Source: Trebonia sp963773105
GTDB taxonomy: Bacteria > Actinomycetota > Actinomycetes > Streptosporangiales > Streptosporangiaceae
Direction of reading: 5' to 3'
DNA length: 64,000 nt
NCBI GenBank assembly: GCA_963773105.1
Contig: CAVZAA010000001.1
Coordinates: forward strand, 310,001-374,000
The notes under the pieces were generated by a model. It ran no database searches. It saw nothing but the letters and a program-made list of their open reading frames with translations, and had not been told where the DNA came from. The translations under genes were made by a program, and so were the position numbers. Shown piece after piece: positions 8,784 through 17,527 of the stretch. Numbering within the stretch: the stretch's first letter is position 1; every line of letters begins with the position of its first letter.

Positions 8784-10247
8784 CTACAGGTCGGGTTCGG
8801 CGGTGAGCCGTCCCGTGGCGACGGCGTCGACGAGCTCCTTGTGGTCGCGTTCGTTCTGATCGGCGTACGCGCTCGCGAACCGGGTGATGGCCTTGTCGAA
8901 GACGTCGGACCCGCCGAGGTAGGCGGCGATGGCGATCCGGTCGCCGGAGCGCGCGTGCGCGCGGGCCAGTGTCCACCCGCAGGCCTGCCCGTAGATCCGC
9001 ATGCCGTGCGGCACCAGGTCCTCGATGGCGATCGAGTATTTCCAGTCCCGCAGCTGGCGGACGTAAAAGTCGCGCTGCTTGCCGTCCAGGTCGGCCTCGG
9101 CCCGCTGCCAGCCCAGGAAGATATCGCTGGATGCCTGCATCAGCCGTTGCCCGGCGACCACCCGCTGGCCCATGTTGGTGTACTTGCTGGCTCCCACGAA
9201 ACGGCTGAGGACCGACGCCTCGGCCTCCTTGACCTGCAGGAACAGCGGATCGGACTCGTCGCGGCCAAGCATCAAGACGATCCAGCAACGGGTCCCGACG
9301 CTGCCCACGCCGACGACCTTGCGGGCCATGTCGGCGTACTCGTACTGCTCAAGGAGGAACCGGCGGTCGGTTTCCAGCGTCCGCCGGTACTTGGCGAGCA
9401 GGTCCTGGATCTCCGCCGCGAAGGTCTCCTGGTCCATCTGCCTGGGCAGCAGGTCCGTGATCGGGACGATCAGCGGCGGGTCGGCGATGATCCGCGGCCG
9501 GCCATCGACAAGGTGGGTCAGCTTGCCCACTTCCTGCATGCTGTCCCGGGTCCGCGCCTTGGCCACCCCCTTGTCCACCATCTTGCGCTGCCGCGCTTTC
9601 AGCTGCGAGGCGAACTGCGCCTTCAGCTGGTCCAGGTCCGCGTGCGCGTACCATACGTCTAGATCGGTCATCTTGGCGAAGGTCCGCATTGCCTGCCGGT
9701 AGCTGGTGACGGTGGCCGTGACGATCTCACGGCGGTCCTTACCGCCGAACCCATTGCCGCGGGCCGCTACCTCCATGCTGGCGGCCAGCCGCTTGACGTC
9801 CCATTCCCACGGGCCGGGCGTCGTCTCATCGAAGTCGTTGACGTCGAAGACGAGGAGCCGATCGGCGGAGGCGAACATGCCGAAGTTCGACAGGTGCGCA
9901 TCCCCGCACGCCTGCACCGCCAGCAGGGACACCGGAGTACGGGACAGGTCGCTGGCCATCGGCAGCGCCGCACCGCGGTAGTAGGTGAACGGGGACGCCA
10001 TCATCCGGCCCCACCGGATAGGCACCAGCTCAGGAACCCGCGTCTTCGCCTGCTCCTCCAGCAGGTCGATCGGATCGGGTCGGTCCTGCCCCGGATCGAA
10101 CACCGCGTGGCTCTCCCGCGGCACCGCAACCCGCGCCGCCTTACCCCGCTCGGCGCGCTCCGCCGGCGTCAGCCGGTCGAGCCAGGCCTCGAGTTGGTAG
10201 CGGTATCCACCCCGGGGCGCAGCCTCAATCGTCTGCGCACTCATCAT
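8784..10247 (-). CDS. DUF2252 family protein
   Basis: A 487-residue protein of the DUF2252 family, whose fold is kinase-like and whose function is not established. Recognisable parts are ACGDAHLSNFGMFA, followed by FDVNDFDETTPGPWEWDVKRL, which correspond to the conserved His/Asp cores, and GVGSVGTRCWIVLMLG. I took the ATG at 10247 (MMSAQTIEA) because GAGAGGAGCC lies just upstream. The frame stays open to 10367, but that extension runs through a hairpin and lacks a ribosome site. The gene probably forms an operon with the next gene on the same strand (8087-8746). Confidence 0.9.
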   Translation of the reverse strand: MMSAQTIEAAPRGGYRYQLEAWLDRLTPAERAERGKAARVAVPRESHAVFDPGQDRPDPIDLLEEQAKTRVPELVPIRWGRMMASPFTYYRGAALPMASDLSRTPVSLLAVQACGDAHLSNFGMFASADRLLVFDVNDFDETTPGPWEWDVKRLAASMEVAARGNGFGGKDRREIVTATVTSYRQAMRTFAKMTDLDVWYAHADLDQLKAQFASQLKARQRKMVDKGVAKARTRDSMQEVGKLTHLVDGRPRIIADPPLIVPITDLLPRQMDQETFAAEIQDLLAKYRRTLETDRRFLLEQYEYADMARKVVGVGSVGTRCWIVLMLGRDESDPLFLQVKEAEASVLSRFVGASKYTNMGQRVVAGQRLMQASSDIFLGWQRAEADLDGKQRDFYVRQLRDWKYSIAIEDLVPHGMRIYGQACGWTLARAHARSGDRIAIAAYLGGSDVFDKAITRFASAYADQNERDHKELVDAVATGRLTAEPDL

Positions 10248-10333
10248 CGGCTCCTCTCTGTCTGCTTTTTGCGCCACACCAGCTCGGTGCGTTATCCTGC
10301 GTCGCCCATGGCGGCCGGACATCACCCGCGACG

Positions 10334-10365
10334 GATGATCCCGGCTCCCGGCGGCCGGGATCATC
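10334..10365. other. perfect 12-bp hairpin in the divergent DUF2252/FUSC interval
   Basis: GATGATCCCGGC is repeated inverted as GCCGGGATCATC with an 8-nt loop. It lies between the divergent starts at 10247 and 10495. It has no clear U-tract on either strand, so it may be a leader hairpin or an operator instead of a terminator. Confidence 0.5.
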
Positions 10366-10437
10366 ATGGTGAAACTGCTGAGGTCAGGTCGTGTCGTCGG
10401 CCGGCCGCCGGGGGTATGCCCGACTACGGGGGCGGTG

Positions 10438-10451
10438 GGGACCGTGGCCAG
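10438..10451 (+). promoter_or_regulatory. DosR-like box upstream of the FUSC gene
   Basis: GGGACCGTGGCCAG has 12 of 14 matches to GGGACCNNNGGCCC. It lies 43 bp before the likely start at 10495. It is a single site and weaker than the others in the island. Confidence 0.3.
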
Positions 10452-10494
10452 TGCAAGCGCAGGAGGAGGACAGGCCGTTCACCAGGTAAAGGTG

Positions 10495-11663
10495 ATGGCC
10501 TGGCTGTCGAAGGTGTTCGAGCTCAACCCCGAAGGGCTCAACTGGCCCCGGGCGGTGCTGTTCCTGGACGTCGCGCTGGTGCCGCTGGTCGTCTTCTGGG
10601 CGATCGGGTATGAGCAGTATCTGCTCAGCGCGCTGTTCGGCGCGCTGTTCGCGTGGCTGGCCGACCCGGGAGGCGGCTACGGACAGCGCGCGCCGTCTTC
10701 GCGCTGACCGGCGCCGGGCTGACCGCGCTCGGGTTCGGCATCGGCGGGGACGCCTGGGGCTGGCTGGTGCTCGCGGCCTTCGCGGTCACGCTGGCGGCCA
10801 GCCTGGCGGTCGCGTTCGGGGTGCACAGGTTCGTCGCAGCCGTGATTCTCAACCTGTGGTTCATCGTCACGCTCGGGCTCGCGTCCAGCTTCCATCATCA
10901 GGCCTATATCACCAGCTACACCTGGGCTCAGGTGCTCGCCTGGGTAGGGGGGTCGGCGCTGTGGATCGCGGTGACGTTCATCGAGTGGCTCATCCGCGGG
11001 CGCCAGGACCGGCCCCAGCCGATCGCGAGCTCCCCGGCGACACCTCCCGGCGCAAGCTGACCCCGCCGGTGGTCATGTTCGCGGTGATCCGCGCGCTGGT
11101 CATCGCCGGGACCGTCGCACTCGCGTTCGGACTGAACCTGTCGCACGGCTACTGGCTGCCGATCGCGGCCATATCCGCGATGCAGCCGACGCTGCAGCAG
11201 GCCACGCTCGTATCCGTGCAGCGCCTGGCCGGCACTCTGATCGGCGCCGTCGCGGCCGCGCTGGTGCTGCTGATACCCGCCAGTGAGCACGGGCTCAGGC
11301 TGTTCGCGATCTCGCGCGGGCTCGAGGTGGTCGCGCTCGTCCTCTTGGCCCACGGGATCGCGATCCGCTTCTGGAACTACGCGCTCTACACCGGGGCCAT
11401 CGCCGCCGGCGTGCTGATCCTGGTGGATCTTCCGCAGCCCTCCAACTATGGCGCCGAGGGCTACCGGCTGCTGTGGACGCTGTGCGGCGTGGGGATCGAC
11501 CGTGCTCGTCATGCTCCTGGTCGGTCTGCTCGCCAAGCGCACTGCCAAAGCTCCGCCAGGGCGACCTGCGGATGTCCCAGCGCAGCGCAAGACGACGGCC
11601 GAGCAGGATCTGGCCAGCCCAAGCGGTCACAGAGCTGAGCCCGGTATGCCTGGCGGAGCGTGA
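10495..11663 (+). pseudogene. FUSC/aromatic-acid-exporter-like membrane protein, frameshifted
   Basis: Membrane segments typical of FUSC-family (aromatic acid exporter-like) proteins run through three frames. First comes MAWLSKVFELNPEGLNWPRA followed by WAIGYEQYLLSALFGALFAW. Then, after a shift near 10680, come ALTGAGLTALGFGIGGDAWG and further helices to about 11055. After a second shift the C-terminal FUSC module appears (LSHGYWLPIAAISAMQPTLQ, LVSVQRLAGTLIGAVAAAL). A last shift near 11505 restores VLVMLLVGLLAKR. The start was taken at ATG 10495. With three shifts it cannot be translated as written. A clean read would give about 390 residues. Confidence 0.75.
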
Positions 11664-11710
11664 GCGCCGAACTAGATCGCGCTCTGGGCAGCAAACCTGC
11701 AGCCATTAAA

Positions 11711-11778
11711 GGGACCTTCGTGTGCTCACCGAAGTGCTCCAGATCTAGGTCTCGTCGATGCCAGTTGCCGAAGGTCCG
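11711..11778. promoter_or_regulatory. two DosR-like boxes between the FUSC and CBS genes
   Basis: GGGACCTTCGTGTG (11711-11724, plus strand) and CGGACCTTCGGCAA (11765-11778, minus strand) share the GGACCTTCG core. They lie beyond the 3' end of the CBS gene (11822), so which unit they serve is unclear. A gene once between these two could have been lost. Confidence 0.3.
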
Positions 11779-11821
11779 GGCACGTCTTAGCTCCTCTGGA
11801 CGTTGACGGGCGGCCGCGGGT

Positions 11822-12256
11822 TCACTCCGGCTCTGCGAGGGCCCTGAGCAGGTCGCCCTGGCTGACGATGCCGATCAGCGTGCCGGCCTTGTTCACCACC
11901 GGCAACCTGCTGACCCGGTGGGCGGTCATCATCCGCGCCGCGGTCGCGACTGTCTCATCGGGATGGATCGTCACAGCGGGCGCCGTCATGAGCTCTCCGG
12001 CCAGGATGACGGCATGCCGCTGCGCGCCGTGCCAGCGCTGTCCTGCCGCGGTGCCCGTGCGGGCGCGCCACGCCTCCTTGTCCCGCGCGGCGACCAGGTC
12101 GGCTTCCGAGATCACGCCCGCCACGCGCTGGTCCATAAGGACCACGGGCAGGCCGCTGATCTGGTTCCTAGTCAGCAGGCGCGCGATCTCTTCGTACGGG
12201 GTGAGCCTGTCGACGGCCACCACTGGGGCTGTCATTACTTCGCTTATGCATGTCAT
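11822..12256 (-). CDS. tandem CBS-domain protein
   Basis: A 144-residue cytosolic protein made of two CBS domains (about 1-60 and 80-142). CBS pairs sense adenine nucleotides in many families. The first ends with AGVISEADLVAARD and the second contains HRVSRLPVVNKAGTLIGIVS. It is the size and type of the hypoxic-response protein Hrp1 of the mycobacterial DosR regulon. GAGGGAG precedes the ATG by about 10 bp. A DosR-like box lies about 150 bp upstream (12406-12419). Confidence 0.9.
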   Translation of the reverse strand: MTCISEVMTAPVVAVDRLTPYEEIARLLTRNQISGLPVVLMDQRVAGVISEADLVAARDKEAWRARTGTAAGQRWHGAQRHAVILAGELMTAPAVTIHPDETVATAARMMTAHRVSRLPVVNKAGTLIGIVSQGDLLRALAEPE

Positions 12257-12405
12257 ATCTGATCACTCCCTCGTGCGTATGGCGGACCGCGCCTGGGGCT
12301 GCGGGCCGGACAGTAGGTGTGATCCGGCATGCCGTTTTCGTCTGTCATATAAGAGTTTTCGCTGGTTCCCCTGCTGGCGTCATGGCTGAATGTCATTAGC
12401 TGCCC

Positions 12406-12419
12406 GGGACTTCCGTCCA
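12406..12419 (+). promoter_or_regulatory. DosR-like box upstream of the CBS gene
   Basis: GGGACTTCCGTCCA matches GGGACTTNNGTCCC at 13 of 14 positions counting the N positions as matches. It lies in the 278-bp gap between the CBS gene (start 12256) and the end of the split-barrel gene (12535). Confidence 0.5.
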
Positions 12420-12469
12420 CCCGGGACGGGACTACCGGCGGGGATCCCCGGCTTAGGCCATGCCGTCGA

Positions 12470-12489
12470 GGTGGATAACGGCCCGGTGA
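12470..12489. repeat. 20-bp repeat shared with 17646-17665
   Basis: GGTGGATAACGGCCCGGTGA occurs here and again at 17646-17665. In both places it lies on the promoter side of a minus-strand stress gene, upstream of the DosR-like boxes. It could be part of a duplicated promoter region. Confidence 0.5.
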
Positions 12490-12534
12490 GCCGGGCTGTC
12501 AGCAGGCTCGGCAGCGGCACTCGCGTGCCCGCCG

Positions 12535-12954
12535 TCAGGCGGCGCCGACGCGGCGGCCCGTAATGCGGGACGGGACGATCCGGACGAACATCTCCCGGTC
12601 GCCCGGGGCCCAGGGCTCGACGCCCGCGGCGCGGGCTGCGTCCAACTCGGCTCCCTGAACATGGTGGGCCGGCCCCTGGACGAGGACGCTCCAACCGCGC
12701 TCGGCCGCCAAGTCGATGTCATCGATCTCGAACGCCACCTTGTAGTCGGCGTCGGCGATCCCGGTCCGCAGGTCCTCATCCAGCGGCCCGTTCTCAGCGG
12801 TGCGGAACACGATCGCCCCGCCCTGCAGCCTGTAGTTCACCGGCAGCACGGCCGGCCCGAACCGGCCGACGTAGGCGATCCGGCCGATCCCTCCTTGCCC
12901 GATGAGCCGCAGGCACTCGTTCTCGTCAAGCTCTTCCATCACCCGGTCAGCCAT
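12535..12954 (-). CDS. pyridoxamine 5'-phosphate oxidase-like flavin split-barrel protein
   Basis: A 139-residue member of the FMN/F420-binding split-barrel family. The opening MEELDENECLRLIGQGGIGR leads into IAYVGRFGPAVLPVNYRL and FRTAENGPL, the usual pattern of these small proteins. They bind a flavin or deazaflavin, and most are of unknown substrate. AAGGAG precedes the ATG by 7 bp. It is divergent from the zinc alcohol dehydrogenase at 13158. The 203-bp gap between them holds two strong DosR-like boxes, so both are likely under the same control. Genes of this type are common in the OsdR/DevR stress islands of Streptomyces. Confidence 0.88.
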   Translation of the reverse strand: MADRVMEELDENECLRLIGQGGIGRIAYVGRFGPAVLPVNYRLQGGAIVFRTAENGPLDEDLRTGIADADYKVAFEIDDIDLAAERGWSVLVQGPAHHVQGAELDAARAAGVEPWAPGDREMFVRIVPSRITGRRVGAA

Positions 12955-13036
12955 CGCGGCGCTCCTTCCTGGACATGGTGTTGCCTGGCCTGGTCGGCCC
13001 AGTTACCACCCTAGCCAGGCGCGGCCAGCGGGGGAC

Positions 13037-13071
13037 GAGACCTTCGGGCCGCATGTCGGGACCTTCGCCCC
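13037..13071 (+). promoter_or_regulatory. paired DosR-like boxes in a divergent promoter
   Basis: GAGACCTTCGGGCC (13037-13050) and GGGACCTTCGCCCC (13058-13071) are 21 bp apart start to start. They stand about 83 bp before the split-barrel start (minus) and about 87 bp before the dehydrogenase start (plus), so one pair could control both genes. Confidence 0.55.
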
Positions 13072-13157
13072 CTGCCACGCAGGGGTGACCGCGACGAAGC
13101 TTAGGACTAGGACGAAGCTTAGGACTACGAAGCGGACTCACAGACACGGAGACAGGC

Positions 13158-14213
13158 ATGTACGCGCTCGTTTATCACGGTCCCGGCCAGAAGGCATGGG
13201 AAGAGGTTCCCGACCCGGAGATCATTGACGAGGGCGACGCCATCGTCCGGGTCGACGCGACGACCATCTGCGGCACCGACCTGCACATCCTGGCCGGAGA
13301 CGTCCCCGAGGTGCACGTTGGGAGGATCCTCGGCCACGAGGCCGTGGGCACCGTCGACGAGGTCGGCGACGGCGTGCACCGGCTCTCGCCCGGCGACCGC
13401 GTCCTCGTCTCCTGCATTAGCGCATGCGGCACCTGCCAGTACTGCCGCGAGGGACGCTACGGGCAGTGCCTGGACGAGGGCGGCTGGGTGCTCGGCCACC
13501 GCATCGACGGAACCCAAGCCGAGTACGTCCGCGTCCCCTACGCCGACACGTCCACCTACCGGATCCCCGACGGCGTGTCGGACGAGGCCATGCTCATGCT
13601 GGCCGACATCCTGCCCACCGGCTACGAGGTCGGCGTGCTGGCCGGCGGCGTCCGGCCGGGCGACGTCGTAGCCGTCGTCGGGGCCGGCCCGGTCGGCCTG
13701 TCCGCGATCGCCTCCGCGCGGCTATTCAGCCCCAGTCACATCGTCGCCGTCGACCTGTCCGACGCCCGCCTGGAGGCCGCGCGTCGCTTCGGCGCCGACA
13801 TTACGATCAACGACTCGCGCGAGGACCCCATGACCGTGATCAAGGATCTGACCGGGCGGCGCGGCGCGGACGTGGCGATCGAGGCGGTCGGCACCGCGGC
13901 CACGTTCGAGATGGCCGTGCGGCTGGCCCGGCCCGGCGGCCGGATCGCGAACATCGGCGTGCACGGCGGCGCGGCCGTGCTGCACCTGGAAGACCAGTGG
14001 GACAGGGACATCACGATCACCACCGGGCTGGTGGACGCCTCGTCCACCCCGACCCTGATGCGGCTGGTCGTCTCTGGGCAGCTCGACGCCGCCCAGTTCG
14101 TCACCCACCGCTTCGACCTGAACGACTTCGAAAAGGCCTACGAGATCTTCGGCAACGCTGCCAGCGGCGCGCTCAAGGTAGTGCTCACCCGCGGCGAAGG
14201 GGACGACGACTGA
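13158..14213 (+). CDS. zinc-dependent alcohol dehydrogenase (medium-chain)
   Basis: A 351-residue zinc-dependent medium-chain dehydrogenase/reductase, predicted to oxidise an alcohol or reduce an aldehyde with NAD(P). The catalytic zinc site is visible as Cys38 (TTICGTDLH) and His60-Glu61 (GHEAVG). The structural zinc site is Cys90, Cys93, Cys96 and Cys104 in CGTCQYCREGRYGQC. The nucleotide fold begins with VVGAGPVGLSAIA. The substrate cannot be told from sequence. Its stop overlaps the ATG of the CBS-BON gene by one base (TGATG), so the two are co-translated. Confidence 0.93.
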   Translation: MYALVYHGPGQKAWEEVPDPEIIDEGDAIVRVDATTICGTDLHILAGDVPEVHVGRILGHEAVGTVDEVGDGVHRLSPGDRVLVSCISACGTCQYCREGRYGQCLDEGGWVLGHRIDGTQAEYVRVPYADTSTYRIPDGVSDEAMLMLADILPTGYEVGVLAGGVRPGDVVAVVGAGPVGLSAIASARLFSPSHIVAVDLSDARLEAARRFGADITINDSREDPMTVIKDLTGRRGADVAIEAVGTAATFEMAVRLARPGGRIANIGVHGGAAVLHLEDQWDRDITITTGLVDASSTPTLMRLVVSGQLDAAQFVTHRFDLNDFEKAYEIFGNAASGALKVVLTRGEGDDD

Positions 14214-14905
14214 TGAACGCCATCGTCAACGACGTTATGACACCCAACGTGATCACCGTTAGCAAAGACACGTCGTTCGAGGTCATAGCTGCCGCGCTGC
14301 GCGAGCACCGGGTCAGCGCGTTCCCAGTGCTTGACGAGGCATCCCAGGTGATCGGTGTCGTCTCCGAGTCGGACCTGCTGGCGAAGCTGGCCCTCGGCCT
14401 CGGAGACGACGAGACGCCGGGCATGGCCCCCGGCATCCTGCACCGTCAGCGGCAGCGGAAGGCGCGCGCCGTCACGGCGGCGGAGCTGATGACGTCCCCG
14501 GCGTACACCGTGCGGCCCGAGGACACCATCGAGCAGGCCGCCAGGATCATGTACCAGCGCAACGTAAAGCGCCTTCCGGTTGTCGACGCCGACGGACGCC
14601 TGGCCGGTATCGTCAGCCGCACCGACGTGCTCGCCGTGTACAGCCGCACCGACGCCGACATCGCCGAGGAAATCAGGACCGGCATCCTCTCGACCGAGAC
14701 GCCCGCAGACCCCGGAACCCTCGACGTCAGCGTAAAAGGCGGGGTGGCCACCATCGTCGGCCGACCGCAAACCCGCGAGCAGGGATACGCCATCATCGGC
14801 CGGGCCCGCCACGTCCAGGGTGTCGTCGGGGTCCGCGACCGCCTCGACTACCCGCCTTCCGGACCCGATCCCTTCGACGTCCTCGCCAGCTCGACGGTGG
14901 ACTGA
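14213..14905 (+). CDS. CBS-CBS-BON domain protein
   Basis: A 230-residue protein with two CBS domains (about 1-60 and 88-148) and a C-terminal BON domain (about 160-220, with VSVKGGVATIVGRPQTREQG and ARHVQGVVGVRDRLDYP). CBS pairs bind adenosyl nucleotides. BON domains in other proteins bind phospholipids or act in stress. The start at 14213 is fixed by the TGATG overlap with the dehydrogenase. It is a paralogue of the minus-strand gene at 15002-15655. A strong hairpin terminator follows. Confidence 0.9.
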   Translation: MNAIVNDVMTPNVITVSKDTSFEVIAAALREHRVSAFPVLDEASQVIGVVSESDLLAKLALGLGDDETPGMAPGILHRQRQRKARAVTAAELMTSPAYTVRPEDTIEQAARIMYQRNVKRLPVVDADGRLAGIVSRTDVLAVYSRTDADIAEEIRTGILSTETPADPGTLDVSVKGGVATIVGRPQTREQGYAIIGRARHVQGVVGVRDRLDYPPSGPDPFDVLASSTVD

Positions 14906-14930
14906 TCTGGACCGCGCGCCCGCACCGGAA

Positions 14931-14965
14931 GGCCCCCGGCTGGATCCCGTGATCAGCCGGGGGCC
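14931..14965. terminator. terminator hairpin between convergent CBS-BON genes
   Basis: GGCCCCCGGCTG pairs with CAGCCGGGGGCC (12 bp, 11-nt loop) 25 bp after the stop at 14905. It probably serves both convergent genes. Confidence 0.75.
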
Positions 14966-15001
14966 GTGTTTCGACCAGGGCAGCCGCCCTGGCGAGAAAC
15001 G

Positions 15002-15655
15002 CTAGGACGGCGGGTACCGGAGACGGTCGCGGACGGCCACCACGCCCTGCACGTGCCGTGCACGGGCGACGACGGCGCGGCCAAGCTCGGCTGTCTCCGG
15101 GATGCCTTCCAGTGTGACGATGCCGTTCTCCACCGTTACGGTGAACGGCTCCGGATCGGCGCCAAGCTCGTTTGGGATCAGATTCTCAGTGATCTCCCGG
15201 CGGATCTCCTCGTCCGGGCGGTCGAAGACCGACAGCACGTCCGCGCGGCTGATGATCCCGACCAGGCGGCCCGCCGCGTCGGTCACCGGAAGCCGCTTGA
15301 CCCGGTGGGTGTACATCAGCCGGGCAGCGTGCTCGACCGTGTCCTCGGGCGCGGCCGTCACGGCTGGCTGGGTCATCAGCTCGGCGGCGGTGACGGATTC
15401 CGCCTTCTCTTGATCCCCCTGATACAGGACGCGTGAGGTCATTTCGGGTATCCCGGCGGCCCATCCCGCGTCCAGCGTTTCCTTGGGCAGCAGGTCGGTC
15501 TCGGAGACGACGCCGACGACCGTCCCGTCGTCGTCGACGACGGGAAACGCGCTTACCCGCTCCTGGCGGAGCCGCACAGCCATCTCCTTGAACGGCGTGC
15601 TCCTGTGTACCGCCACTACCTGAGTGGTCATGATGTTTTTCACGGTGGACTTCAT
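15002..15655 (-). CDS. CBS-CBS-BON domain protein (paralogue)
   Basis: A 217-residue protein with the same layout as its neighbour at 14213: CBS 1 (about 1-60), CBS 2 (about 85-145, MYTHRVKRLPVTDAAGRLVG) and BON (about 155-215, TVENGIVTLEGIPETAELGR). It starts at ATG 15655 preceded by GAGGGG-type purines. It is convergent with the paralogue, so the pair looks like an inverted duplication. A DosR-like box (15720-15733) lies 65 bp upstream of its start. Confidence 0.9.
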   Translation of the reverse strand: MKSTVKNIMTTQVVAVHRSTPFKEMAVRLRQERVSAFPVVDDDGTVVGVVSETDLLPKETLDAGWAAGIPEMTSRVLYQGDQEKAESVTAAELMTQPAVTAAPEDTVEHAARLMYTHRVKRLPVTDAAGRLVGIISRADVLSVFDRPDEEIRREITENLIPNELGADPEPFTVTVENGIVTLEGIPETAELGRAVVARARHVQGVVAVRDRLRYPPS

Positions 15656-15719
15656 CTTTACCCCTCACCTTCTCTGAAGCTCCAGTCACCAGCCTTGCCC
15701 CATGGATGGCCTGATGGCA

Positions 15720-15733
15720 GGGCCTTCCGTCCG
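15720..15733 (+). promoter_or_regulatory. DosR-like box upstream of the second CBS-BON gene
   Basis: GGGCCTTCCGTCCG closely resembles the box at 12406 (12 of 14). It lies between the CBS-BON start (15655) and the end of the response regulator gene (15769). Confidence 0.4.
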
Positions 15734-15768
15734 TCACCGGGCAGCAAGGCCCAGCGGCCGGGTCCTTC

Positions 15769-16425
15769 TCACCCCCCGGCGTGGTGTTCATCGAAGACGC
15801 GAGCGGCGTACGCAGCCGCCTGAGTGCGCCGCGCCATGCCCAGCTTGACGAACAGCGCGGAGGTGTAGTTCTTGACGGTTTTCTCCGCGAGGAACATGCG
15901 CTCGCCGATCTGCCGGTTCGTCAGCCCTTCCCCGATGAGCTCCAGGATCCGTCGCTCCTGGCCGGTCAGCATGGCCAGCGGATCGGCCTTGGCGGTCTGG
16001 TCGCGCAGTCTGGCCATTAGCTTGCTGGTCGCCTGGGGATCGAGCATCGACTGGCCGGCCGCCACCGTGCGGACCGCGCTGACCAGGTCGCTGCCGCGGA
16101 TCTGCTTGATGACGTAGCCGGCCGCCCCGGCCATCACCGCGTCGAGCAGGGCCTGGTTGTTGTCAAACGAGGTGAGCATCAGGCAGTTGACCTCCGGCAC
16201 CCGGGAGCGGATCTCGCGGCACACGCTCACCCCGTCCCCGTCGGGCAGTTTCACATCCAGCACAGCGACGTTTGGCCGCAGCGCCGGGATGCGGGCAAGG
16301 GCGGAAGTCGCGGTGCCGGCCTCGCCTACGACCTCAATGTCCGGCTCCGCCTCCAGCAGGTCCCGCACGCCAAGTCGGACTATCTCGTGATCGTCAAGCA
16401 AGAACACCGTGATCGTGCTTGTCAT
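15769..16425 (-). CDS. devR: NarL/LuxR-type response regulator of the DevR/DosR (OsdR) group
   Basis: A 218-residue two-domain response regulator. The receiver (about 5-120) has the acidic pair Asp11-Asp12, phospho-acceptor Asp57 (VAVLDVKLPDG), Thr85 and Lys107. The LuxR-type helix-turn-helix (about 153-212) reads GLTNRQIGERMFLAEKTVKN and then KLGMARRTQAA, which is very close to mycobacterial DosR. The ATG at 16425 follows AGGAG by 7 bp. An in-frame ATG 14 codons upstream lacks a ribosome site. In mycobacteria and Streptomyces this group is phosphorylated by DevS/DosT-type GAF kinases under low O2. No kinase gene is present in the window, so its partner must lie elsewhere. I saw no box at its own promoter. 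Confidence 0.93.
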   Translation of the reverse strand: MTSTITVFLLDDHEIVRLGVRDLLEAEPDIEVVGEAGTATSALARIPALRPNVAVLDVKLPDGDGVSVCREIRSRVPEVNCLMLTSFDNNQALLDAVMAGAAGYVIKQIRGSDLVSAVRTVAAGQSMLDPQATSKLMARLRDQTAKADPLAMLTGQERRILELIGEGLTNRQIGERMFLAEKTVKNYTSALFVKLGMARRTQAAAYAARVFDEHHAGG

Positions 16426-16592
16426 GTCAGCTCTCCTGCACGTTGGCAGAGCTAGCCCCGTTTGCACGATGCCGGACGAGGCCGTGTGTCAAGACCAATC
16501 TAGGTGCATCGCACGTACGGGGGTATGGATCAAAGTCTCCAGCGAGCAGCCAGCCAGAAGACGCCTACGGTCTGAGGCGCTCCAGTTGGTCA

Positions 16593-17426
16593 TCAGGAGT
16601 CCTGTGGAGGGACGGTGGCGACGGGGCCGTGGGCGTGGCTGACCACCGCGTGGATGACCCGTGCGGGGCCCGGGGCCAGCCGGCCGTTCGGGTGGTGCCT
16701 GCCGAGCACCACCAGGTCGGCCTTCGCCGACAGGTCGGCGAGTACCCGTCCCGGGTGGCCGTGCACGACGTCCCCGCTCGCGTGGACGTCGGGGTACTTG
16801 CACTGCCAGTCGTCCAGCAGGTCGTCCAGCGCTGACTGCTCGGCGACGAAGGTGTTCCTGTAAGGCGACACGTGGACGGCCAGCAGGGCCGCCTTCCGCA
16901 GGTGGGCCTCCTCGAAGGCGAACGCGAGCGCGGCGGCGCAGTCGAGCGTGCTCCGGATGCCGACGGCGACCAGCCGGTCCGTGGCGGTGGCCCGGTCGCG
17001 GACCACCGCGACCGGGCACGGGGCGTGCACGGCGGCGTAACGGCTCACCGACCCGAGGGCCATGGCCGCGAACGCGCCGCTGCCGTGCGATCCGACGACG
17101 AGCAGCAGCGCGCCCGAGCCGCTGCCGGTGACCGCCTGGGCGGGTGGCCCGTCCACCGGGTCGGTGTCTATCAGCAGGCCGGGGGCCGCTGCGGCGGCTG
17201 CGCTGGCCGCGGTGGCCAGCGCCAGGTCGCGGTCGCCGCGCAGGTGAGCAGCGACGGTCCCGATGCCCGCGGCCGTCGGTGACGCGGTCATCCGCGGGAG
17301 GATCTCGGCCGCGGACACGATCCGCAGGGGCGCGCTCCGCAGCGCCGCTTCCCTGGCGGCCCACTCGACCGCCCGCACGGCTTGCGCCGAGCCGTCAGTG
17401 CCTACCACGATGGGTTTGGTTGCCAT
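16593..17426 (-). CDS. tandem-domain universal stress protein
   Basis: A 277-residue protein with two UspA domains. Domain 1 (about 1-145) opens IVVGTDGSAQAVRAVEWAAR and has the ATP-site signature VVGSHGSGAFAAMALGSVSR. Domain 2 (about 150-275) is less conserved, with VVLGRHHPNGRLAPGPARV in place of the usual GSxG loop, so it may not bind ATP. Tandem Usp proteins such as Rv2623 are classic DosR-regulon members. Two strong DosR-like boxes lie 66-101 bp upstream of the start. Confidence 0.92.
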   Translation of the reverse strand: MATKPIVVGTDGSAQAVRAVEWAAREAALRSAPLRIVSAAEILPRMTASPTAAGIGTVAAHLRGDRDLALATAASAAAAAAPGLLIDTDPVDGPPAQAVTGSGSGALLLVVGSHGSGAFAAMALGSVSRYAAVHAPCPVAVVRDRATATDRLVAVGIRSTLDCAAALAFAFEEAHLRKAALLAVHVSPYRNTFVAEQSALDDLLDDWQCKYPDVHASGDVVHGHPGRVLADLSAKADLVVLGRHHPNGRLAPGPARVIHAVVSHAHGPVATVPPQDS

Positions 17427-17491
17427 GATCGCTCCCTGATAATCGGCGTCGCATTCACTACCAGTTCACCAGCGTGCTGACGCCGCTCTCA

Positions 17492-17527
17492 GATCCGAAG
17501 GTCCGCAGACGCCGGGACCTTCGGGCC
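17492..17527. promoter_or_regulatory. paired DosR-like boxes upstream of the tandem Usp gene
   Basis: CGGACCTTCGGATC (minus strand, 17492-17505) and GGGACCTTCGGGCC (plus, 17514-17527) are 22 bp apart. The second has one mismatch to GGGACCTTCGGCCC and is one of the best copies in the window. Confidence 0.6.
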
